DNA of 64,000 bases. It comes from Cichorium intybus. Taxonomy: Eukaryota; Streptophyta; Magnoliopsida; Asterales; Asteraceae. Under the pieces are notes generated by a model. The model did no database searches. It had not been told where the DNA came from and worked only from the letters and a program-made list of their open reading frames with translations. Each line of letters begins with the position of its first letter. Position 1 is the stretch's first letter. Shown here piece by piece: positions 14,042-24,691 of this stretch. A program made the translations under genes and the position numbers. The stretch covers positions 5,037,066-5,101,065 of the forward strand of contig CM042011.1 of the NCBI GenBank assembly GCA_023525715.1. The letters are read 5' to 3'.

Positions 14042-17000
14042 TCTAGTTTTTAAATTCAATGAGCATTTTTGAAACACATCGTTTAAGGATTTTCATAAAA
14101 TACCCTTTTGTTTCCATATGTTATCATCATCGTTCAAAAATCATTTTCCAGTGGAAATTTAAAATCTCAACATCTTCAATATAATTTCTTTACGTTTAAA
14201 CATCATTTTAAAACGCATTAGATTTTATTAAAAACTTGTTTCAGAGTTTAAGTTGCGGAAAATCATTTGGTCCCACTTAGATAAAACATCTTGGTACTTA
14301 AAGTAGCGAGGTTGTTACAATTCAAATGCCATTACACAGTTTAAAATGAAACCACATAACCTGTGGCCTTCTAAAACATCCAGCTCCTCTAAAGTCCTCT
14401 AAACTCCTCAACCTAAGTACACATCAAAATAAGTTAGGTATTTGAAATTCCTAGTGAGCTTACCCGAGATTGACCCATTTCGAGTGGGCAGTGAACTACC
14501 ACACTCGGGACAAACCCTCCAAAAATAGTTTTGACACACACTTCAAAAGTTGTTTAACTCATCATATCAAAAGTTGCATAAAGCATTAGTACGTCATAAA
14601 GGTTTACTCAAAAATGGATAGTTATGGAATGCAATGCAATCCATGATGCAACTATCCCAACCCACGTCCATCTCATAAAAGTCCATCTCACCCTCAATGG
14701 CACCTACCCAAGTTCACAAGTAACACGCACAAAGCATACTACTTGATCCCCATGTAGGTTGAACTAAGACTAGTGGCCATCACACTAGCCTCATGAGGGT
14801 TATAAACTCCCTCATGCGGTTCCTTATTGTCGGGAACAACGTCTCCTCATCCTTTTTAATTTAGAGAATGACAAAACTCAATACGTCTTCATAACATCTC
14901 CTTATCCTTTTTAATTGAGAGAAGGACAAAACTCGGTCTCAAGGCGTCACACGGTCAACCCCATCCTATATGTAATGCAATGCACAAATAGGATGCTCAA
15001 AACATCTTTCACAACAACATCATAATCTTTATTTGAAAACATCTTTAAAAGTACTCATTTCATGCAATGCACACATAGTACTAATACATCAAGTAGCACA
15101 TAAAATCATGCATGAAAATAATAGATAACACACGCAAAAGATAGTAATTGGGATGTGTACTCCCAGTAAACTCACCCAAGGTCAACTGACGAGTCAACAC
15201 TAACTCCACACAAGGTTTGATGCATAGATAAGTGCTCCTAGACATCAGCTCTTCCCTCCAAATCCTCTTTGATAAAAGTAACTTGAGTTCTCCATCTCAA
15301 ACCCCAAGTTTCTACAATCTACTTCCTTCCTACAATACCAAAAGAGAAGGTGTCACACTTGATTCATCTAAACGTTGCACTATAATTACTTTTTTTTTAA
15401 ACCAAGAAGGAACTATAATCCGTCATCCAAAATGAAGTTCTTAGCCCCCTAATATAAGGAAAATCTTAGTTAAAACATCCCCAAAAAGTTTAACATTAAA
15501 ACAAGGACCTAAAGCCCAAACCATAAAGCTCAAAACCCAAAAAGTGACAATTCTGAACAGACCCAGTTACACGGGTCGTGTAAAACCCATCAGACAGCAT
15601 AGAAACTAAGATGGGTCGTGTTCAGCACGTTGTAGCTTAGTTTTTGGTCCTTTTAACTCCATTTTGACCCAAATTAAGTCCCAATTCAACCCAAGACTAA
15701 ATATACATGATTAAGAACTATTTTGCAATGATTTAACTTCCATTCAAAGTGTTCATGACTCAACCCAATTGAAATCCCTTATCTAAGTTCTTATCTCTTA
15801 GCAAGATGTAATAGCGCCAAGTTCATAGTCAATCGTTACACTTAACATTATTAAGTACCCCATTAAGTTCTTAACCAAGGTCATCCCTCAAGGGAATCAT
15901 TCCCACATAACTCTAAAGAAGATAGCCTCATGGAATCTCCAATTCCAATCATTGGTTCAAAAGGTTAAACCCATGGAATACCCAATTCCATTCCATCAAT
16001 TGATGATTATAAGTAGAGATTCCTTCTTCCATTCCATGGAATCATTAGGAAATGATCCTTACTCCATTATTACTTCCAATTTGATGCAATAAACTCATTC
16101 ACCCATTAAACAAGAGATTTATTCATCATATACTTGAATAAAACCCATTTCAACACCAAATTCCCATTTTCTAGTGATTCAATGTTAAAGACTACACATC
16201 AAGGGTTGGAATCCTTAGGGAATCATTAGAAATGAATCCCCTCATCCAAAACCACCATATCCAACCATCAATTTCTGGATTCCTCAACTATTCATCAAAT
16301 CCCCAAATTCTAGGGTTCATAACACCCAAATCAATCAAGTAATTGAATCTAGAGTATCCATGGATTGAATGTAGACTCCAACAACTTAGAAACATCAAAA
16401 AAACCTTGGGAATCATAGGAAAAACCTCATCCAAACATAAATCTCGGGTTGGGTCCAAACCCCAAACCCTAACTCGAAAATCTAAAGCTAGAAGGAAGGG
16501 TTTATACCTTAGTTTGCTTGGAATCTTCTAGTATATGATTAATCTTCAAACCCTAGCATTTGTCCTCCAAGATCCCTTGAAAAATCGCCACTCTATCCCT
16601 CTCTTTTTCTCTAGGATCGTGATATGGCTGAAATGAGGGAAACCCCCATCAAAACAAGTCATCTTTAAAGAATTTGCATCAATAGTCCCTCTAGTTTGGT
16701 TTTTCTTCACCCAAAACCCATAAAGTTAACTCTTTTGCATTAGAAGTCTTTAGATTCACACTTATGCCCCAAATATATTTATTTTACTTGAGTCATTGTC
16801 TAAGTCAACACTAACCCTTAGTTTCCTAACTTGACATAAATGGTCCCCTATATTAAAATTCTTAATGATTTGGTCCTTAATATTAATTCAAGAAATTATT
16901 TAACTTACTCTAAGTTTCTACATCAATTCATTCATAATATTTTCTAATCTTTCTAAATCCTTGACTAGTCAAAGTTCTTAGATTAATTTTGGCCAAATTG

Positions 17001-17217
17001 ACAGTTTTCGTCCTTATGACAAAATTTCTCATCCTTGGTTTAAAATAGATTTAAAACTTCATGTCATCCTTTTAAACTTTATTTGCTCATTGATTCACAA
17101 TATAAAAATATAATAAAATGTTAAATTTATTTATTTATTTGTTTTCTTTATTTTCAAAATAGATTTATATTGTTGATTTAAGCCAAAAATTTCTAGGCCC
17201 AAAACACGGATGTTACA
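14042..17217 (-). repeat. Gypsy-LTR-like insertion inside the hAT element
   Basis: Interrupts the transposase, with TTTAAAC on both sides (14035-14041 and 17220-17226). Read on the minus strand it starts TGTAACATCCG, like the 5' end of many plant gypsy LTRs. It then runs 3.2 kb without a pol gene, including leader-like and R-like sequence. No TG...CA end was found on the other side, so it may be a solo LTR, an LTR fragment or a non-coding derivative. Boundaries are good to a few bases at 17217 and less sure at 14042. Confidence 0.5.
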
Positions 17218-17811
17218 ATTTTAAACAATTATTCCACCATTATGCAACCAAGTATGGTCAACCAAGTAATCCAATAGTCGATCATATCCGGAGGGGGATG
17301 GCGGGATTATCTTCAAGTGATAGAAACACCAATATCTAATTATATAACACTTTGATGGAGGATGCGACCAACACCAACGAACTTTGGCCCCAAGTAGCGA
17401 ATTGGGCAATTATATGGCATCAAAGTTTTTAGCCCATTTTACCGTCGAGAAATGTCATAACCTTGGCATTTTGGCTTGGTGGAAAGAAAAGGAAACGCAA
17501 TTCAGATTGCCGCCATGGTCCGCGATGTACTAACTGTCCAAGCTTCTACGATAGCTTCGAAATCTGCTTTTTCTTTTAGTGGCAGGGTCATTGCGGAACC
17601 GATGTCCAAACGTACTGCTCAATTGATGGAAGTATGCGTGTGCTTGAAGGATTATTTGGATGGGTCGAAAGGATACAACATTACGTTTCGCTTGAAGGGC
17701 CGATTTTACCGCCGGTCGAAGAGTATATCCACGAAGAAGAGGTTGTTTTAGGGATATCACCTCAAATGACCGAAGTAGATGAGGGTGAAGTTGAAGAGTT
17801 ATCAGATTAAA
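17218..17811 (+). pseudogene. hAT transposase C-terminal part (broken)
   Basis: Resumes with FKQLFHHYATKYGQPSNP, then LYNTLMEDATN, LAFWLGGKKR and LKDYLDG in different frames, and ends EVDEGEVEELSD near 17810. This is the hAT dimerisation region. The same blocks occur intact in order in the second hAT element at 26570-27120. Stops and frameshifts make it non-functional. Confidence 0.78.
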
Positions 17812-18149
17812 AATGTTTGCTTTCATGAAGACGACCAACTTGAAGACTATAATTCCTACTATTTTACGTATCGACATTTGTGTAATTTGAAGTTTAAACT
17901 ATGTTATTTGAAGTTGAAGACTATAATTTCCTAGTAGTTTTAGTATCGAAGTTTACGTTTATGTAATTCGAAGTTCAGACTAGGTTATTTGAAGTTAAAG
18001 ACTATAATTGCTACTATTTTTCGTATCGACGTTTATGTTTATGTAATTTGAAGCTAAATCTATGTTATGCAAAGTTCAAACAATGTTGTTTCCTATTTTA
18101 TATCCTAAACCAAATAAAATAGAAGTTATTATATATTTTTGGAGTAATA

Positions 18150-18357
18150 TATGAAAAAAATAGGTTTTTTCCGGTTAAACCGAAATAGGTTTTTAAAATA
18201 ACCGGTTTTTTACATAACCGAAACCGATTCGACTAGTTATATATTCCATAAGGGAAAAACCGACTAAAATCAATCCGCTTAAAACTGAAAACGATTGAAC
18301 CATAACCGGTTATTTGTAAAACCGGTTCTTAAAAAACCAAAACCTGTTAAAACTGGT
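18150..18357. repeat. hAT right subterminal ACCGG repeats
   Basis: AACCGGTTTTTT, AACCGAAACCG, AACCGGTTATTTG and AAACCGGTTC cluster before the right end. They mirror the left subterminal zone. Confidence 0.75.
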
Positions 18358-18440
18358 CCATGTATACCTCTACATTGAAGGGAATTCATTGTTTACCACA
18401 AATGCATTCTTGTGTCCCTGACCACTCTAGCATTTATTTT

Positions 18441-18894
18441 GGGAAAATGACTTATAAGTGTAATTATATTTCAAAACTGTTCAAAAAACACCATCCAAGT
18501 TTGGTTTGTTCAAAAAACATCATCCAAGTAAGACATTTGTACTAAAAACACCATCCAAGTAAGACTTTTGTACAAAAAACACCAACGAACTACATGTTTT
18601 GTTCAAATTTTACCCGATGGTAACCGACTCTTGCAGGTTAAAGGATGACTTGGCCTAATATTTAGTGACATGACATAATAACAGATGAACAGTTTAACCT
18701 GCAAGAGCCGGTTACCATCGGGTAAAATTTAAACAAAACATGTAGTTCGTTGGTGTTTTTTGTACAAATGTCTTACTTGGATGGTGTTTTTTGTACAAAG
18801 GCTTTACTTGGATGGTGTTTTTTGAACAAACCAAACTTGGATGGTGTTTTTTGAATATTTTTGAAACATAATTACCCTTATAAATCATTTTCCC
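18441..18894. mobile_element. Foldback/MITE-like long inverted repeat
   Basis: Starts GGGAAAATGACTTATAAG and ends CTTATAAATCATTTTCCC. The arms stay complementary for about 200 bp each, with a short loop at about 18655-18690. Each arm holds three to four tandem copies of a caccatccaag-containing unit. No coding. No convincing target duplication, so the family is unassigned. The transcript would fold into a long hairpin. Confidence 0.8.
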
Positions 18895-19572
18895 TTCGAT
18901 GTATCTAAAGTAACCAAAATTTCAATAAATCATTAAAGTTCCAAAATTTTAGTTAAGGATTTTTTTTAGTTCATAAACTCAGTATAAGAACTTCTAGTTT
19001 TTGTATGTGTACTAAGGATTATTTAATTTTCTTTTCCTTTTAAGTTATTTATAAATAAAGTGGCTAATAGATAATCATATCTTAGTGTATACATAAAGAT
19101 TATTTTTTTTTGAACTTAAAAAGGTCTGAATATAAATAAATAATTATTTTATCTTTTAATTTAAAATGTTATAAAAATTATAGTATTTTATAAATGATAT
19201 TGAAAAAAGAGTATTTGTTTATGATATATCATAAAAATAATGTACCAATGAAAACAATAAAAAATAATGTACATTATATGTATTATAATAAAAAAGTATA
19301 TAAACAATTAAATTTGAAAACTAACTTTTGAAGTCTTTTTTATTTTATGTTGCATATTTTATTGGATGAATCGTCGAATCTCATCTAACTTCATCCAAAA
19401 TTTTGTGTCACTTGGAATCTAGAAGTTTTTTTTTTTTTTAAATTGTATGATCACATAGACACATACTACATAAAACAAAATCTTGAAATTAGGAAATATT
19501 ATAATTGCATTCAAACAGATTTTTAAAAAATAAAAATGAGACAAAGAATAGCACACGCAAAAAAGCTCTTAA
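18895..19572. other. AT-rich intergenic, nothing recognised
   Basis: No open frame, repeat or structured element was recognised. Confidence 0.5.
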
Positions 19573-19913
19573 TCTATACATATTAATAAAGGAGGCATGT
19601 TAGTGCCACTTGACACTATTTTAAGCACATTCAACCACGTGTCAGTCTTATATGCATTCTTATGAGATAAAATATTTAATTGAGATAAACATTTTGAACT
19701 TAAATTATTTTCTTCATTATCCCTTAAATTTACTATCAACATATATACTATTATATCCCTTAAATTTATTATCAACATATATACTATTATATATCTTTAA
19801 TCAAGGACGATGTTAGCGCAAATTAAGAAGAGAGGTTAAAATATTGAAGGGGTCGGGTTGAATTGACTTGCCAAAACGATTTTGTAAGAATTTTAGATTT
19901 CATTTATAATTAA
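19573..19913 (+). mobile_element. Helitron 5' end, truncated
   Basis: TCTATACATATTAATAAAGG preceded by A is the typical plant Helitron 5' terminus. No matching 3' hairpin/CTAG is seen on this strand before the minus-strand Helitron begins at 19914. It contains a 36-bp tandem pair (tcccttaaattta...) at about 19725-19795. Confidence 0.45.
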
Positions 19914-20425
19914 CTAGTTGTGTACCCGCGCAATGCGGCGGGACACAAATTGTTAGGGGCGATGACCACGCTGTTCGGCTCGATGTTTTGCTAAAACAAA
20001 CAAAAAACCATATAGTTTAATAACTTGTATGAGATTTAACTAATGCAAGTTAAGAAGAAATTAATAGAATTTTATAAGAAATAGGAACATACTTTAATAA
20101 ATGCTTTTTCCAAAAAAAAAATTTCCAATTTTTTTACTTTTTCTTGGATGCAAAGTAGGTTGCTATTTTGCCAGATTTCCAACTATGAAAATATGTCAAA
20201 AATAGCAACATACTTAAATATGCTTTCTCCAAAAAAAATATTTTCCAATTTTAATACTTTTTCATGGATGCAAGGTGTGGCGATTAGTTTTCTTTCCGCT
20301 GTTAGTTTCAGTTGGATGTGAGTTATTTGGTTTTCTAGTAATTCAGTTTGGTAGTATAGGGATACCATTTACGATTAAACGAAAAGCTTTTTTTTTTTTT
20401 TTAATGTATAGTTCTGCTTCTTTTA

Positions 20426-20442
20426 GGGGGGGGGGGGGGGGG
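20426..20442 (+). repeat. G17 homopolymer
   Basis: Seventeen consecutive G inside the Helitron, followed by TACCC. It could be an assembly-sensitive tract. Confidence 0.9.
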
Positions 20443-21689
20443 TACCCTCACAATGCAGCAGGCAGTGAATAGTTTCTTTTCACGTGTATACGGATGTGGT
20501 GGATAATTCTTGACGACTATTAATTTTTTTTCGGCAGGTTGTTTCAGGATAAAAAAGAAAAATACATCGCCAATTTGGATTAGAACAAAAAATACTTTTG
20601 AAAGTTTTGGTTAAAAATAAAAGAAAGTTTAATATGAGTTACAAATAAATACATATTGCTATTTTTTTATTAATTTTGAAAGTATGTTGTATTCCAATAA
20701 ACAGGGTGCACATCAAATTTAAATATAAAACATTGATTTTTTTGGTTAAAATTAAATGTACGCCGTGGTTTTGGTTTAAATTTTTTTTATGTTGTTTTTA
20801 TTAAAAGTTGATCATTGTTTTGGTAATGAAGGTTGTCAAGTCAAAATCAGTTAATATATTAGAATTTTCATTAGAGCTTATTGATTTCTTAAAAGAAAAT
20901 GCGAAACTTAATTTTGAATATATATATTTATAACCAAAGAAACATGGTATTAGCCTTAAAATTGTTTTTCAAAATGTTACCGAAGGACGATCAAAACCAC
21001 AATTGCATGCATGAATAATTGTACTCAAGGACCATTAACATGTTACTCAAGGACGATTAGCTAACATGTTACTCAAGGACGATTAGCAGGTGTAAGACAT
21101 CAAAGTGTAAGTGACTAAGACCATCTAGATTGTATAAACAATGTTGTGTTAATTTAAAAAAGTTTAAAATTTCTCAAAATGTACAAATTCATTTTTAAGC
21201 ATATAACTATGCAACCTTTGATGGTAATTCAATTTATTACTCAACAGTAGCATATGAGAAATCTTAGTTTCCAAAAAAAAAAAGTATAAGAAAAAATATG
21301 AAATGAACAAAAGCATGCCATCAATCACAGCTTAATAAATGTTTTTCAATGAGTCAAACTGAACAACTATTTTTTCTATATATTTTCTTTCTTTTTTTGG
21401 ATTTTTTTTTGTATTTTCTAGAAAATATGCCAAAAATCATACTTCATGATAGTAAAATGCTATTTTTTGTATATTTTCTAAAGTTTGTTGCTCATTTTTG
21501 TTGTTTGTTTTGGGAAATACTTGGAAAATATGTAGATAATAGCATTTTAGCATCCAACTTTTGGTCATTTTCATCTGATACTTAAGTCATTTTCTAAGGT
21601 TATTTGGAATAATATCACCTGGGTAACAAACAAAATACAGTCAGTACACATGAAACATTAAGGGATTTACCATATTACCCTTAACAATG

Positions 21690-22110
21690 ATTTGGTCAAA
21701 TATACCTTTCCAACAAAAGCAACAGATCCTCTAAATTACTACAATCTTTTTGGGTGCCTCCGCCAGTAGAGCACAAGCAACAATCTGAACGAAATTGTAT
21801 AGAGCCTATGTCACCCAATTTCACCTCCTCAGTCAAAATTGATAAACCTGGTAGAAAATGATAAACCTGGTAGAAAATGGTTAACAAACAAAGAAAATCC
21901 AACAAAGATAAATTAATCTTGTATGAAAAAAAAAAAGCATACATCATGTATTATGTGCACTATTTCAGATACTTATTTTAAAACATTACCACACCATCAA
22001 GTTGTTGACGGTAAAATACTTGACTTGCTAGAATTTTGGTCAAGGAGTAACTGGATACCTATCCTGATATAGACTTGTCTAAAGCCCACTTGCCAATTGA
22101 CCCTGCAATA
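21690..22110 (-). other. Possible exon-like pieces inside the Helitron, unidentified
   Basis: Minus-strand stretches at about 21947-21700 and 22100-22040 are open. The second follows a strong acceptor-like tract (ctttctattgcag). I do not recognise the encoded peptides and they do not match the kinase. They may be captured exons of another gene or chance. Confidence 0.2.
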
Positions 22111-23075
22111 GAAAGCAATTGACGGTCAAATGCTGCAATACCTAGAAATAAAGTGTATCTAGGTGATATAGGAGGCAAATAATAATATAAAAGAATAAAA
22201 AGAAACAAATTGAGGGGTATATTTGTTATGTCATTTATTGGGGACAACTAAAATCATAACATTTGTCTCTATCAAACATTGATGGCGGTATAATAGTACC
22301 GTGCAATCATATATAAAGTTCATTAAGCAGGTTATTTAAGTACTCAACACATTCCCAGTAGTTGTTTAGTTGACTCTGGCCTGTAGTTTCCCATAATAAG
22401 AAATGCAAATTAGTTGGATTAAATGAAATATACACACACAAGAAGATAAAATGATAATGCTTTGAAAATGAGATTCCATTGCTATCTTATATTTCTCAAA
22501 GAAGATAATTGATCGAGAAGTATCCAACAAAGAAAGTATCAAAAAACCCATAATCATCTTCATCCCAAATGCAATAAAACATTTGTAGATTCCAAATCTA
22601 TATCGTTATTCTAGGAAATACAAACAAAATCAATAAGAAAGGAATTTCAACAATAATTAGAGTCTAAAAAAATCAACAAACAAAACACATGAGTAATCAA
22701 AAGCAAAAATATGGAAATTAAATGCAAACAAAAAAAGATACTTACAGTTTGAGTTCTCGTCTTCATTTCAAGAATAGAAACCAAATCAATTTGAATGGAT
22801 CTAAAGTAATAGAATGTGAGAACAGATCTGATAATAAAAATAAAACCATGAATTAGATGTCAATAATAAAAAACCACGGTAGAGATAGAAGGAGACAATG
22901 TTCTGTTGGGTTACATATAAAAACCACATTTACATATAGTCGAAATGACATCCATATAGTCGAAATGAGATCCAGTTATTACATTTTATTTGTCCCAAAT
23001 ACATAAAGTTATTTAATTTAATCAGTTATGAAAAAGGATTTGAATTTTGAGTTCTGGTTATGGTGGATGACATAC

Positions 23076-23355
23076 CGATTGATTGCTTCATATACACTAC
23101 CGTAGGTACCACGTCCCAGGAGCTTCCATTTTGCCATTGTCCTTTTATCGATCGCGTATATGATTTATCCAAACTTTGACGGCTAGAAACATGTCTGTGA
23201 GGTCCAGGTGGCTGGGGAAGGGGGTGTTTTTGTGGTGTTTTAGGGTTTGTTAAGGAGAGACTTTGGTGGCGTCGGTAGCAGAGAGGAAGAGTAGCAAGGG
23301 ATACAGTAGATTGGAGCAAGACTTTCATTTCTGCCAATTTGAATGAGTCTACCAT
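23076..23355 (-). pseudogene. MAP3K (YODA/MAPKKK5-like) N-terminal fragment
   Basis: On the minus strand a frame from 23355 reads through a proline-rich stretch (HPLPQPPGPHR) to KGQWQNG. After a one-base shift, the kinase glycine loop continues as KLLGRGTYGSVYEAINR and ends at a GTATGT donor (23075). The proline-rich HPLP-LPPG stretch followed by GQWQKGK and GRGT-GSVY is characteristic of plant MAPKKK3/5/YODA kinases. The catalytic Lys and all later kinase exons were not found. The fragment lies 234 bp inside a Helitron 5' end in the same orientation, as expected for capture. The frameshift makes it non-functional as a kinase. Confidence 0.72.
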
Positions 23356-23768
23356 AACTAAACAATACTATTTAAGCAAAAAAACAGGGGAAAACCGAGA
23401 TTCGGGGAAAGTTAAGAGGCCGAGTCAAAATATAAGCAGGATATGCAGCCGGGTTTTTGTTTGGTTTTTGGATAAGTATTTATCAGATATATGCATTAGA
23501 ATAAGTACATTGTGCTTATAATTTTGGACCTCTTAATTTTAAGAGTTTTCATTTTTAGAAACCATTTTTCTTTTTTAAGGTAGTATAGATATAAAAAATA
23601 GGATTACAATAACTGCCCTTTCAAAAAAAGGAGTGCATAATTGAAATAGTAATTTATTTTTTATGAAGCCACTTGAATAATTAATATTTAATGATATTTT
23701 TTTCAACTTTTGACACATGTTCAAGCTTCCTTTCTACAATTCTTTCAACTTTTCATCCATCACCCTAA

Positions 23769-24109
23769 GAGCATCCACAATGGTGGAGCTTTTTATAAGA
23801 GCTTTTTCAAAAAATTGTATGACATGTCATTGCCACATACTTGTATTAAAAAGCTTATGAATCTTCCACTATAGTAAAAGCTTTTTCATTAAGCTTTTTC
23901 ATAAATTTTGATACATTTAATTATTTTGTATAAATACAAATATCAATAAAATAATAATAAATATTAAAAAGCTTGAATGGTAGAGCTTTTTAATGGCAAA
24001 GTTATATGAAAAAGCTTTGCTAACAAAAAGCTTCCACTATGGTTGTTAAAGCTTTTTTATTTGAAAAAGCTCTAAAAAAAGCTTTAAAAAAGCACCATAG
24101 TGGATGCTC
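23769..24109. mobile_element. Tourist-like MITE, TSD TAA
   Basis: Ends GAGCATCCACAATGG and CCATAGTGGATGCTC are inverted. TAA is duplicated on both sides (23766-23768 and 24110-24112), the PIF/Harbinger target signature. The body has aaaagctt-type words in both orientations. It is 341 bp with no coding. Confidence 0.85.
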
Positions 24110-24112
24110 TAA

Positions 24113-24690
24113 CAAAGTATCAATAACAAAATAAAACCTAGATCATTTAATATTAAATAATCGTAGTTTGTTGAAAAAAATATAAACGGTAGAACAAATT
24201 TTAACGTTACTATTGTACTAATGATGATATTTAGATTACAAGGAATGCTTAGTAAAACATGTTGAAATGGCATCGAATTAGCTTAATTATTTTGTTTTCT
24301 CGCAGAAGAGTTTTGTTCCATGGAGATATCATAATATCAAACATTTTCTTATTATAATACTTTATCTACTACACTAACCCATTAAGTCCAGCTTTATAAA
24401 TATAATAAAATAATCATCACTATATATCTGTTCAAATTAAGCCATCTTATTATTAATTCTATTAAGCTAAAAAAAACTTGCATCTTATACTTTAGTACTT
24501 CGTTCACTCTCTCAAATTGGGTATGCAAATTGAAAATTATGACATGTTATCCATAAACTTTTTTTGGCCCAATTTCACTGTGTACCGGATTTTCGAATCA
24601 AATGTGTCGAAATCTGTAGATCAGCCCATTTTAAAAGTAGACTTTTAAGATCATGCTAAGTCTTTTTGGACCATTTTAGGACACAATAAT
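24113..24690. other. AT-rich intergenic, nothing recognised
   Basis: No gene, repeat or mobile-element end identified. Confidence 0.5.
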
Positions 24691-24691
24691 G

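Larger units (their letters stand above)
12288..18371 (+). mobile_element. hAT DNA transposon with 8-bp target duplication
   Basis: Flanked by perfect 8-bp duplications ACATTGAA (12280-12287 and 18372-18379), diagnostic of hAT. The termini are roughly inverted (left CAGGTGCACA, right complement GAGGTATACA). Dense ACCGGTTTT motifs fill both subterminal zones. Inside are a BED-finger/hAT transposase relic (12695-14034 and 17218-17811) and a 3.2-kb foreign insertion (14042-17217). The element is dead: the frame is broken in many places and zinc-finger cysteines are lost. Confidence 0.88.
19914..23589 (-). mobile_element. Helitron carrying a MAP3K gene fragment
   Basis: On the minus strand it begins TCTATACTACC at 23589, preceded by A. 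It ends with a hairpin (CCCGCC-GCATTG-CGCGGG, plus coordinates 19925-19942) followed about 7 nt later by CTAG at 19917-19914 and then T. This is the Helitron layout: 5' TC, 3' hairpin plus CTRR, and insertion between A and T. No Rep/helicase gene is present, so it is non-autonomous, 3676 bp long. It carries a MAP3K exon near its 5' end. Confidence 0.72.

Noticed and set aside
21696..21947. Possible further kinase exon (a VKLGDIG string on the minus strand)
   Set aside because: It only vaguely resembles the DFG region, the invariant Asp-Phe-Gly is absent and the surrounding residues do not match a kinase.
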